Below are positions 47,534-57,785 of a stretch of 64,000 bases of DNA, one piece after another (position 1 is the first letter of the stretch; each line of letters begins with the position of its first letter). The stretch covers positions 32,103,862 through 32,167,861 of the forward strand of contig CM049307.1 in the NCBI GenBank assembly GCA_026874595.1. The letters run 5' to 3'. The notes under the pieces are model-generated. The model was not told the DNA's origin. It saw nothing but the letters and a program-made list of their open reading frames with translations, and did not search any database. The position numbers and the translations under genes were made by a program. Source of the stretch: Sipunculus nudus (Eukaryota; Annelida; Sipuncula; Golfingiida; Sipunculidae).

Positions 47534-50148
47534 ACAAGGGACCTATGGGTCACGACGCTCAGCTGTTATATATGATAAAAAAATATTATTTAGAAATGAG
47601 GCACATGCTGGTTTTGTGTGGTAATAAATATAAGCTGTATTATGAGTTGTTGTTGTTTAGCTTATGTATGATTTTGATAGTACCTTTGGAGACAGGGAAG
47701 AGGATTGATTTCATTTATTTTATTAACAAATGGAGTACTACTGTCACACAGATTTTGACTTGGCCATATAACTTATAAGCAGAACATATAATATAAGAGT
47801 TTAACTATTTATTAAAAAAATTACAAATATTGTCCCAAATATAATTTTAATTAAAAATAATAAGAGAATCATATGATTTTTTAAAATGAAATATAACTGA
47901 TATGATTATTAAAATAATATTACAGAATATATTCATGAATGCATTCATGAATACATTTTGAAAGTATTTGCACGAGTATTCATATACTTTCATTTTTACC
48001 TGAATTCCCATTCTTTATGCAAGAAATTTTATAATGGAGTACATAATCATATTCGTATTTAAATACAATTACAAAGTATTCGCACCATGTCTGGTATTTA
48101 TTCAGTTTTCACCAAACAAAGATGTTGAGAATCCAGAATATACAAAATTCACACATTTAAATAATGATCATAAGTACCTGGTTTTATGGCCTTTATTTAT
48201 ATTAAAAAATAACTGTAAAAATTCATTTTGGACTAATTTCACATCAATGTACACACTAGACACAGTAGGAATCTAGATTAATATTATCAACTGCATCTTT
48301 GTCTATCATTAATTTCCTTCATATAATCCCTAATGATTAGTAATGAATAATATGATTTACTTCTTTATCATTAAAATTGAACTGAAAAATGCAATAGGTG
48401 ACTGCATGGCGTTATTTGGAATATGTGACATTCTACCCATCAATACAAGATTCTTATATCATCAGTAACTGCAAGTTAATTTTCTGTTATTATAAACTAA
48501 CAAATTCCTTTTCTATTTTTCTTTAATTTGTTATTAAAAACCAATAAAAGTTTATTAATTTATTGTTTATTGTTATGTTGTTGGTTAAAACTACTAGATG
48601 AGTTGGGTTGGACACCTGGATCAACTGTGGCTGGCCATAACCTGCCTGGATTCTCGCCTCAAGCGTGCATAATTTGATGAAAGGTCAACAAGGTCAACAA
48701 AGTGGTGACTCAAGAGGGGCTGGAGAGAGCCAAAGTCTGACAGGGTCTCATAAAAAACATTATTAAAAGCTACAATATTTGGCCAATTTCTTTCAGCTTT
48801 CTAAACTAAAAAGCTGAAATCCTTATGTGTGCATGATATGAAAATTATATCAACAGTGCTCACGGGAAACAAACGTGCCATGGTCACAGTTGGGCAAAAT
48901 TTAAGGTACTAATTTTATATTTATGCTAATAACTTATAAAATTTGAAAAATTCAGAACTAATTTTGGGTATTCAATTGAATCTTGATTAAATAATGTTAC
49001 ATCCCTGACAAAAAAATCTCTAGCTTCAGCAATGCCCTTGTTAAGGGAGTAAATATATTTCTTGATTTTTTACAAAGTGCATTATGTTTGGGCCCATAAC
49101 TTAAAACAATTACGCAATACTGACATCATTCTGGCATGTGCATATAGAATGAAAAATATGTATATTATTTATGATTAAAGTCAGATCAGTGGTTTTGATA
49201 TTAGGCAGTCTTGAAGTGTAACAATGGGTTTTTAATGGAAAAATGAAGTTTTTCATTAATATCTTGAAGGTATTAAGTCCTAGTGACCAAATTCTTGGCA
49301 TGGTAGGGGATTTTTGGGAAATCCAACTGTATGCCAAATTTAAGGAACTTAGAGCTGAAGCTCGGGAGCTGAGCTCTAGCAAACTGCATAACACTAGCAA
49401 TATGTGACATGGTGCTTGAAAACTTGAATAAAATCTACCGTTTTTGATCAACTGGTTTCAAATTTTTGGTGTTAACAGTTGAAATGCTAACAAAAACATG
49501 CTGTGAAAATTAAATCCACAGCGGTTACAGCAAAAAAACGTGCCATGGTCAAAGTTGGGCAAAATTTAAGGTACCAATTTTTTATTTTTGCTAATATTTT
49601 AAAAAATTTAAAAGATTTTGATCTTATTTTGGGTATACAATTTAATTTTGATTAATAAAAGTTATATTACTGGAAAAAAAGTGCTTAGCTTTAACAAGTT
49701 TTGTGTTAAGTGATAAAATTTCTTTCCTGATTATTTACAAAATGCATTATGTTTGGGCCCATAACTTTTTTAAATTATATAATACAGACCTAATTTTTGG
49801 CATGTACATAGGAATTATATAGAGGATTATTTATAGGAAATATGAGGAAAAACAGATGAGTGGTTTTGATATTAGGCAGTCCTGAAGTGTGAAAATAGGT
49901 TTTTAATAAAAAATTGAGGTTTTTCCTTAATTTCTCAAAGGAATGAAGTCGCAAAGACCCAGTTTTCGGCTTGGTAGGAGATCTTGGGGACATCTAACAT
50001 TATGCTGAATTTTGGATTCCTAGGTCTTACGGTTTCAAAACGTGCCACATCTACGGACGGACGGACGGACGGACGGACGGACAGACGGACGGACGACGGA
50101 CAATGGACCACGACTATAGCTCAGATGACTTATAGTCAGCTGAGCTAA
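47534..50148 (+). mobile_element. family 1A element, copy 3 (2.6 kb)
   Basis: Same ends as copies 1 and 2. The most regular microsatellite of the three (six or more GGAC units from about 50054) precedes the 3' hairpin TAGCTCAGATGACT/AGTCAGCTGAGCTA. It retains the block deleted from copy 2. The 77-codon plus frame at 47545-47778 is identical in copy 2, which reflects recent duplication rather than coding constraint. It starts about 170 bp after the poly(A) signal of the spliced transcript. Confidence 0.87.
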
Positions 50149-50225
50149 TAAAGAAAAGAGTAAACACCTTTCAAAACAGAACATACAACAGAAAGTAATT
50201 GAGCTATTGACAAACAGCACTGAAG

Positions 50226-50588
50226 GTGCATACACTGGACTTATATGTGAGTTATATGTCACTTATAAGGGACATATATGGCACTTATAAGTCCCATATA
50301 TGTTACATATATGGGACATATATGGGAGTTATAAGGCACATATATGGGACATATATGGGAGTTATAAGGCACATATATGGGACATATATGGGAGTTATAG
50401 GGGACCTATATGTAGAAGCCTTATAAGCGACATATAAGGCCCATATATGCGACATATAAGGCTCCTACCTAATTTGCATATAAAATCCATATACCAGACA
50501 TATATGTCACATATATGGGAGTTATAAGGTTGGATATAAGGGACATATATGGTACATATATGTGCCTTATATGTGCCATATAATGTTC
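50226..50588. repeat. TATATG/TATAAGG array with a ~32-bp unit
   Basis: Built on ACATATATGGGACATATATG and 'ggagttataaggc'. A ~32-bp unit repeats three times at about 50308-50400. Units are partly self-complementary (CATATATG; CCCATATATG with CATATATGGG). Related to 44695-44965. Confidence 0.75.
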
Positions 50589-50689
50589 ACATTATTTTCG
50601 GTAAGGGAATATATGATTGCAAAACTAATAATCTGACAAGACTCTAATGAAGAAAAACAGTAAAGTTTTGAGATACTGTGATGCATATG

Positions 50690-51065
50690 AAAAATTTACA
50701 GATGGACAGGCTCATAACTTCAAAACAAAATGCAATACTGACATTATTTTTGGTATATATGGAAGAATATATGCATACTAAATATGATAAAAACAGATCA
50801 GTGGTTTAGATATAAGGCAGTCTTGAAATGTAACAATGGCTTTTTTTATGAAAAATTGAGGTTTTCCTTTATATCTGTAAGGAAGAAAGTCCTAGTGACC
50901 CAATTTTTGGTATGGTGGGAGATTTTGGGGACATCTAACTATATGCACCGTTTTGGATTCGTAGGTCCAATAGTTTCAAAAAGTGCCCTGTTAATGGCAG
51001 GCCGGCAGACGACAGACCAAAGGACAACGACTATAGCTCAGATGACTTATAGTCAGCTGAGCTAA
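50690..51065 (+). mobile_element. family 1A 3' fragment, diverged
   Basis: Matches the last ~370 bp of family 1A in order ('ggctcataactt', 'gatcagtggttt', 'aggcagtcttgaa', 'ttggattcgtaggtcc') and ends with the intact hairpin TATAGCTCAGATGACTTATA then GTCAGCTGAGCTAA. Its microsatellite is only a short remnant and it is clearly older than copies 1-3. The 93-codon plus frame here is a read-through. Confidence 0.8.
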
Positions 51066-51513
51066 AATTTCTAACCTGACCACAGACAATTATTCTTTCT
51101 GTTATATATTTATTGTGACATCTGCACATAAAGTCTAACCTGACCACAGAAAATTTTCTAACTCTTATATATTTATTATGACATCTGGATTATCCAAGCA
51201 ATGATATCTAGGCAGCTTTAAAACAACATAAATTAAACCCACTGTTACTCACAATTTTCTTAACAACCTATTAAACAGAAAAAAATCCAGCTACAGAACA
51301 TGCATTACATGGCTCAAACTTTGAATTAAAATCAGATTTAATCCAATAACCCACGAATCAAGAGAAATGATACATGGGGTTTTTTAACAAGGGTATAAGC
51401 AATGACAGGATATCATGGCTTCATGACAGTCAAGTGACCAAGAGGATAACATCAGGCAGGAACAACACAATCAGTTCCTCATTGGCAGGGTGTTTGATGT
51501 CAACTTTACATAC
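51066..51513. other. short tandem duplication then unique DNA
   Basis: 'tctaacctgaccacagacaatt' (51070) and 'tctaacctgaccacagaaaatt' (51134), each followed by 'atatatttatt.tgacatctg', form a two-copy tandem repeat of about 65 bp. Nothing else is recognised. Confidence 0.6.
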
Positions 51514-51616
51514 CTGTATTCTTAGAAACTTAAAATGTAAACATTTCCCCTGCACACATGATGATAAAAATAACACAAGTGACTCACTGGTAACAGGACT
51601 CAGCTCGCACTCAGAC
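51514..51616 (-). CDS. candidate internal coding exon
   Basis: Minus strand: pyrimidine-rich acceptor TTCTCTGTTGATATCAG and donor AATACAG|GTATGT. The 103 bp have a single open frame (34 codons) with SECELSPVTSESLVLFLSS and CVQGKCLHFKFLRIQ. Entry is mid-codon (previous exon would end with two bases) and exit is at a codon boundary. G+C is mildly above the flanks. No domain is recognised, and it cannot be joined directly to the candidate exons at 32.1 or 31.4 kb with certainty. Confidence 0.35.
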
Positions 51617-52083
51617 CTGATATCAACAGAGAAGGTTAGATATGTGGGGAAAGAAACAAGTAGTGACAATGACCCTTGCAGCAGAATTGCTGGAAGATTT
51701 CCTTACATCAAAACTTTCATAGATTTTACATGTAAAATTCATATCTTTAAATGAATTTCCTTTGTCACAACTGCATCCTTAGAATGATCAATAACTGATT
51801 CTTTTAAAAAACAAAAATGAACTCCATATAACAATATCTGTCTGGATGTTATTATTAAGAATGAACATTTAATAAGGTCTGATGCAAAACATGGTTCCCT
51901 GGTGAAGAACAGATAATAGGGACAGCAGGATTTGAAGGTTTTATTTTGACCTAGGTTGATTAAAATAGGTTATACCAAGGTTTTAACCAGGATTCCTGGA
52001 TTTTACCCCTAATCCCTTTTGTAAGAGTTGGGTGCTGTGCACTGCCAAACAATAGGCAGTGACCGGTAAAACAACTTCTTTTT
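51617..52083. other. no gene recognised
   Basis: The 126-codon plus frame (51374-51754) overlaps the minus-strand candidate exon and has no domain; I treat it as a shadow. Confidence 0.4.
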
Positions 52084-52172
52084 GACAGAGGTGATGTTGT
52101 AAGTTTTGACAGTGGTGATGTTGTAAGTTTTGACAGTGGTGATGTTGTAAGTTTTGACAGAGGTGATGTTGT
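52084..52172. repeat. 24-bp minisatellite, 4 copies
   Basis: GACAGNGGTGATGTTGTAAG plus TTTT, starting at 52084, 52108, 52132 and 52156; the copies differ mainly at one site (gacagag versus gacagtg). The minus frames with a repeated LSKLTTSP or VKTYNITT read this array. Confidence 0.93.
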
Positions 52173-53459
52173 AAGAGCCTCTTGGCTTACCAACATACAA
52201 AAATGTGTTTTAACTTCGGCTGACCAATGAGAAAGATGCTAAGCTGATAAAATTCATGCATCATAAAAGCAGATGAATGTGGAAAAAGCTTGAGTATTAA
52301 ACTGGGCACAACGTTGAATAAAGTCCTAGATTCGCATACAAGTTTTGATAAACTAAATACCCAGATAAAATGCTAACCCTGAAAGACAGACATATCACAT
52401 GGAACATGAATCACGGAAAAAGTCCTGGTATCCTAGGGTCAGCCCTGTTCCCTGGTACCTATGTTTCCCATTACCTATGTATCCCAGGCCACTCCCCCAA
52501 GCCCTGACATTCAATTGAACTCTGAATAAAAATTACGCATGTACCGTACACAATATAACATCTTGAGGACCAAGTGCAAAAACACCTCTAAGAAGTACTG
52601 GTGAGAAGCACATTCAGGGAAAGAATTTAAATTTTATATTCTAGAACTTCTATTCTGCAGGTTGGGTTGATAAGTCTAAAGATCTTTCACATACTACAAA
52701 CATGTATCTATACATGTTCTATAGTTGATTTAAATGCATGAATCATCCAAAGTTATAGAATCAGATTTGTTTAAAGAGACCAGCTTTCCTGTATAGTGTA
52801 TACTCAATCAGCTCCTAAGTATAACCAAATTTCTTTTTTTTCGGAGATGTTAGGATGGATGAACCCTGGCTGTTTAATTGTAAAGTAAGTAGTGACCACA
52901 AGTTTGATATGGTCATGTGCAATATGTGTGATTAAGGATGGTGAAAGAGTCCACATGAAATGCCACAGCTGTCATTGTACAAGGACTCACTCATAATGTG
53001 TACATTCTGTCGTATCTATGACCCGTTAAGCGAGGAACACAAAAGAACAGGGAAGTAACTTCCAACAAAATATACCTGTGTACACAGCACTAGCCATGCT
53101 CTATATATAAATACAGGACACTGTGTAATCAGGCCATTGATCATGACATGCCGTGATAATCACTATCAGCCTGTATATACAAACATCTATCCCTAAACAG
53201 GTTCTTTTTTCTTGAGACCATAATAAGAGTGAGAGATACCATTATAGCATAAGTAAATGGATATTGCAAAATTGAGACTTTATCTTCAATTCATCTTCAT
53301 ATGATGCCAAGTACTAGCTTTTATAACAACCTTTGACTCAACTCTCTTTTCAGGTCTGTCACCTGGTGTCAGTATGATATGTACACAGTACCACTTGTTT
53401 ATTTCATGGTGTTGTGGTATAACAGTACAGAAGCTGGAAAGGGATGTATACAAATTTTG
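52173..53459. other. no gene recognised
   Basis: Mixed AT-rich DNA. 'ttccctggtacctatgtttccc' and 'ttacctatgtatcccagg' near 52450-52490 form a small imperfect repeat. No credible exon pair. Confidence 0.4.
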
Positions 53460-55190
53460 TCTGATTACTGGCCCTAAAATTAAAATATGGTAAAACCTTT
53501 TAATAACAGTGCTAGGAGATATTGTCATTGTACGTTAGTGTATTAAGTTTAACTGTCCTCATTAGGAAAGGAGAAATGAGACAAACAAGAAAACTTTAAC
53601 CAGACTTGTTCATGTTCATGTGATCTTGACCTTTGACCTTTTGATCCCCAAATCATAAGGGGGGGGGGATTATAAACCACCTATACATTACATATGTGTA
53701 TTAAATATGAAAGCAATCAGGTACGTTAGAATTTGCTGAGATGAAGAATAAACAAAAACTTTAACCTGAGCTAGGCAGGGATCTGTACAAATTTGTCTAA
53801 TTACTTGCCCAGAAATTTAATCAGATATAGTTGAATATGCAAGCAAGTTCAAGCCTCCCCTGCCATCAGCTGAAAAGTAGAGGCTTCTGGTTCTAGGAAG
53901 ATTGGAAAATGACATGACAGACCATGCTAAAAATGTATATGCAAATGGGTGCAACAGTTAGCATTAAAATCATGTTTTCCTTGAAAAAGTGTCACATGTT
54001 CAAACATTTAATGGATAGACTTGAGAATTTGAAAAAAAATGACAAATTTACACAAGGGTGATTTACATAATTATGCAAATGATCATCTTTATATGCATAG
54101 ACTGACCCCAAAAGTTAAATAACTTCTCAGAAGGGTACTCTCAAGGTATCGACAAAGTTTTGTACAAATCACATTTAAAGTTATGTTTGAGTGCAAGCGC
54201 AAAGAAAGCTGCTGGTTAAGCTAATTAACATAATTGAACTTTTTTAACACAACTCTCATCTAATCAGGTGTTGCCTCATACTTGGTAACGACACGTGAAG
54301 TTACAGCCTGAATGCCCCAGCAAAACTTGACTAGGTGGCAAGGGAGTACACATGGGTAGGTAATTTATATGCAAAACAGGCATAAACATGAAAATTATTC
54401 ATAAGTATGCAAAAAAGTTCATTAGAATCATATCCTCAGTGAAAAAGTGTTACATGTTCAAACATGTAATGGATAGACTTGAGAATCTGATAAAATTGAC
54501 AAATTTATACATGGCTGATTTACATAATTATGCAAATGACCTACTCAATATGCACAGCTTGACCCAAAAAGTTAATCAACTTGTCAGAGGAGTACTTTCA
54601 AGGTATCTGCAAAGTTTTGTACAAATCACATTTACAGTTATGTTATGAGTGCGAGCACAGAGAAAACTGCTCATTATGCTAATTAGCATGATTAAGCTGT
54701 TGAGACAACTCTCAAAATCTAATCAGGCATTACCTCTTACATGGTAAGTAAAAATATAAAGTGACAGCCTGATTGGCCTAGCAAATCTTGAAATATTGTG
54801 GTCACAAAGGAGTATCCAGAAGAAGAAGAAGAAAAAAAAAAGAAAAAGAATTAAGGGGAGGCTTAAATATGGTAAAAACTATTAACAGCTGTGCTAGGGA
54901 TTGTCATTGTACTACATATTAAGTTTAATTAAAATGTCTTCAATAGCAATGGTGAAATGAGCCTAACAAAAAAAAACTTTAATCTGACTTGTTCATGAAC
55001 AACAGGGGCCTGTGATTGACCTTTTGTTCCCCAAATCATAGGAGGGGGTTAATATAAAAGCAGTCAGGTCAGTAGTAGCAGAGTTTTAGACTTAACAAAA
55101 AACATTAACCTTGGGTGTCTACAGAAGACGCCAACGCCTGGGGTATGGTATAAGCTCTCCTGAACTTTGTTCCAGTGAACTATAAAGAGT
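53460..55190. repeat. duplicated composite repeat block (family 4)
   Basis: Two nested duplications. Block B ('catgttcaaacatttaatgg...ttatgcaaatgatc...tacaaatcacattta') occurs at about 53935-54330 and again at 54395-54800 with a 457-bp offset. Block A ('tatggtaaaac...attgtcattgta...gacttgttcatg...gaccttttg') occurs at 53480-53760 and again at 54865-55110. The 3' edge near 55125-55190 ('aagacgccaacgcctggggta...tataagctctcctg') resembles the ends of other bivalve-type non-autonomous elements. A G run follows the 'ccccaaatcata' phrase in both copies. The plus frame at 54388-54648 is a read-through. Confidence 0.7.
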
Positions 55191-56647
55191 AGCCTTCTTT
55201 TGTATTAAGGTCTAATGATCGTCAAACAACCTTGTTTTTATTTAGTTTTAAAATTCACATTTAAATGAATTTTAGCCACAATGATATATACATATTTGGA
55301 ATCCTTTGAATATCCTCTGTTAGATGAGATATATATGAACATTGTCTCAGAAATTTGCTTTGAAGATTTTAAACTTTAAATAATTTATTTCCTATTTTTT
55401 TAACGTGATATATCTCACATTTTGCAAAAAACTGTCATGGTGAAAAAGATGAAATTTTAACACAAAATGACATCTCAGGAACTGTCAAACAGAAGTAGGC
55501 GGACCTTACTGCTCTAAGGGGCTGGTCATTGATAATAAGGTCATGGGCCACCACGCCCTGACATGGGTCAGAATGTGTGAAGTGACTGATTAGCAACAAT
55601 TACTCTGAGCAAACATTTGAACTGCCAATGCATCCCCCCACTCACAATCATTTATGGAGAATGTCATGCTATTAAAATAGTGCTAACTCATAATATCAGC
55701 AGCTGTACTTTTTTCTTTTCTTTTATATTGTACATGCATGTATACAAAAATTCTTTGGATGAACTGGTTGACAGAATGTCTTCAACAGAAAATTAGCTAT
55801 TTAACCTAAAACTGCAGGACATTTTCCCTAAATCTTCTTTAAAAACTAATTTAGTTAGAAAATAAGCAAAAATATATGAATGGATAAATTAATTAAAAAA
55901 TCTTCTGTACTATCTTCACCTATATGAGATCTGGGTGTGAATTCCAGGACACGGTAGCTTTCATGGGAGACACCTACTCACACAGCGAGGAAATAATTTT
56001 CTGTAATCTGTGGTCTACACGGTACATTTCGTGAATCGCTATCATTAAATATCAAGAAAGCAGTTTGTGGAATCAATGGATCCAACATCACTGAACTTCC
56101 CAAATACTACCCTGATGGCATTCTTTGAACTCAGCAATTTTTAATTGGGTCACTCAAATATTAATCTTACACTTAGCATAGCATGAATATTTATCAGAAT
56201 TTAAATATAAAAACAATTTTGAATCAATAACATTTAAATTTGGGTGTAGGAGTTATATATGAGAGAATCTAATCAAATGTCACAAAATAAAATTTCTTTA
56301 TATCACATGCTTGAAAATATGAGATATCAATAAAAAATTATCCTTTTCAGGGAATCAAAGTGAAAAAAATCTTTCAGGAAAAACATTTTTCATGTGTCTG
56401 TGAAAAGTGAAACTAGAAACCCTGTTCTTGTCAGGTTATACATTGGTCATAACCAGAAAGGGTCTAGCACTTATATTATAAATAAGTTTGAACCAGAAGT
56501 CAGAAGTCAGAATTAAAATCCAAATCCAAAATGGTGCCTTATTAAATGGTTCACTGAACTCATGAGGAGCCATTTATGCTTATACATATATAAAGATGGC
56601 CAAGATATTTGTATTGGAAAACTGGAAAGTGCCAACAAGTTAAAACT
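55191..56647. other. unique DNA with ambiguous exon-like pieces
   Basis: At 55982-56038 and 55510-55557 the minus strand has acceptor/donor-like pairs around open frames. However, overlapping frames of the first (one of them open to about 56080) look equally protein-like and end in stops, so I do not call exons. Confidence 0.3.
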
Positions 56648-56832
56648 AACAAGGCCTACAGGCCTAATGCAAACCTGTGCATTGGGAAATACACCAGGTA
56701 TAATGCTTCAATGCTGGACCATTACCTTTCATGTATATGAACAATGTAAGTAATAACATTTTGAATAAGAAACAATTACACAAACATCACTGCTGAAATT
56801 CTGGCATGGGTGCACACAACACAAAAATGATT

Positions 56833-57200
56833 GTAGCTGGCACCACCAGTCTTGTATACAACGAAGCTATCAGAGATATATACATATGCCCAATACTAGA
56901 CTGATATATCAAACCCCTCCTGAGAAATAAGCAGGGATACACACTTTGCAAAAATTACTGTAGGTGGCACCACCAGTCTTGTATACGACAAAGCTATTCA
57001 ATATGTATAAATATGCCCAATATCAGGCTGATATATCAAATTCCTCTGTAGAAATAAGCAGGCACATACACTGTGCAAAAGTCATTGTAGGTGGCGACAT
57101 CTGTCTTGTGAAAGAGAAAGCCATCAAAGACACATAGACAGGTCAAAATATCAGGCCAATACATCAAACTTACCTTGAGTCTGATGCATGGGGCTGACCA
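56833..57200. repeat. 127-bp tandem repeat, 3 copies
   Basis: Units start GTAG(G/C)TGGC at 56833, 56960 and 57087, exactly 127 bp apart, each opening with GTAGGTGGCACCACCAGTCT or a variant and containing 'atatgcccaatat...ctgatatatcaaa'. Lies inside the family 2 composite. Confidence 0.88.
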
Positions 57201-57249
57201 GGCTTAGGTGAGAAAAGCAGTTGCCCCAAGTGAACTGTAACAAATTGCT

Positions 57250-57600
57250 GACTCAGGCTACTGCACTGAGTGAACTCATGACCTGCACCTGGCTAGACTG
57301 AGTGAACTTTTGACCTGTACCTGGCTGCACTGAGTGAACTCTTGACCTGTTGCATAATATTAAACAGCTGGCAGTCTGCAAAAGCTATAAATAGATCCAG
57401 ATTGAACTTTGGTGCCAAATCTGATGCAGTTGGCAGTCTGCCAATGCTATAAATAGAATGCAGCTACTGCACCAAGTGAACTCCTGACCTATGTCTGGCT
57501 GCACTGAGTGAACTCTTGACCTGTTGCCTAATCTAAAACAGTTGACAGTCTGCCAAAGCTATAAATAGATCCAGACTGACCTTTGGTCTGTTGCCAAATC
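57250..57600. repeat. diverged tandem repeat with 'tgaactcttgacctgt' and 'gctataaatagatccag' phrases
   Basis: Three passes through 'ctgcactgagtgaactc', 'gacctgttgc', 'cagtctgccaaagctataaa' (near 57370, 57432 and 57548) with unequal spacing. Inside family 2. Confidence 0.7.
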
Positions 57601-57671
57601 TGAAATTATAGCCACACCATTGCATAAGCTCACAGATTGGCTCCACATGCAGCCCTGAGGGGCATGACACA

Positions 57672-57785
57672 CATGAGGTGATCACATGATACTCATGAGG
57701 TGATCACTTGCTACCTATGAGGTGATCACATGGTGCCCATGAGGTGTTCACATGTCACCCATGAGGTGATGACATGCCTTGTGCT
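57672..57785. repeat. 22-23-bp tandem repeat, 5 copies
   Basis: CATGAGGTGATCACATG-like units start near 57672, 57694, 57716, 57739 and 57762. Most contain the palindrome TGATCA within GGTGATCAC. Confidence 0.88.

Noticed and set aside
50226-50588. CArG-box (SRF) cluster
   Set aside because: Units read ACATATATGG, not CC(A/T)6GG; the similarity comes from the TATATG array.
51960-52200. Repeated LSKLTTSP peptide suggesting a repeat protein
   Set aside because: It is a 24-bp minisatellite read in frame because 24 is a multiple of three; both minus frames give tidy peptides.
55510-55557. Short minus-strand exon with good splice sites
   Set aside because: Two frames are open over only 48 bp, so coding is not supported.
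55982-56110. Minus-strand exon-like segment with a GTGAGT donor
   Set aside because: Two overlapping frames look equally protein-like and one ends in stops, showing that appearance alone misleads here.
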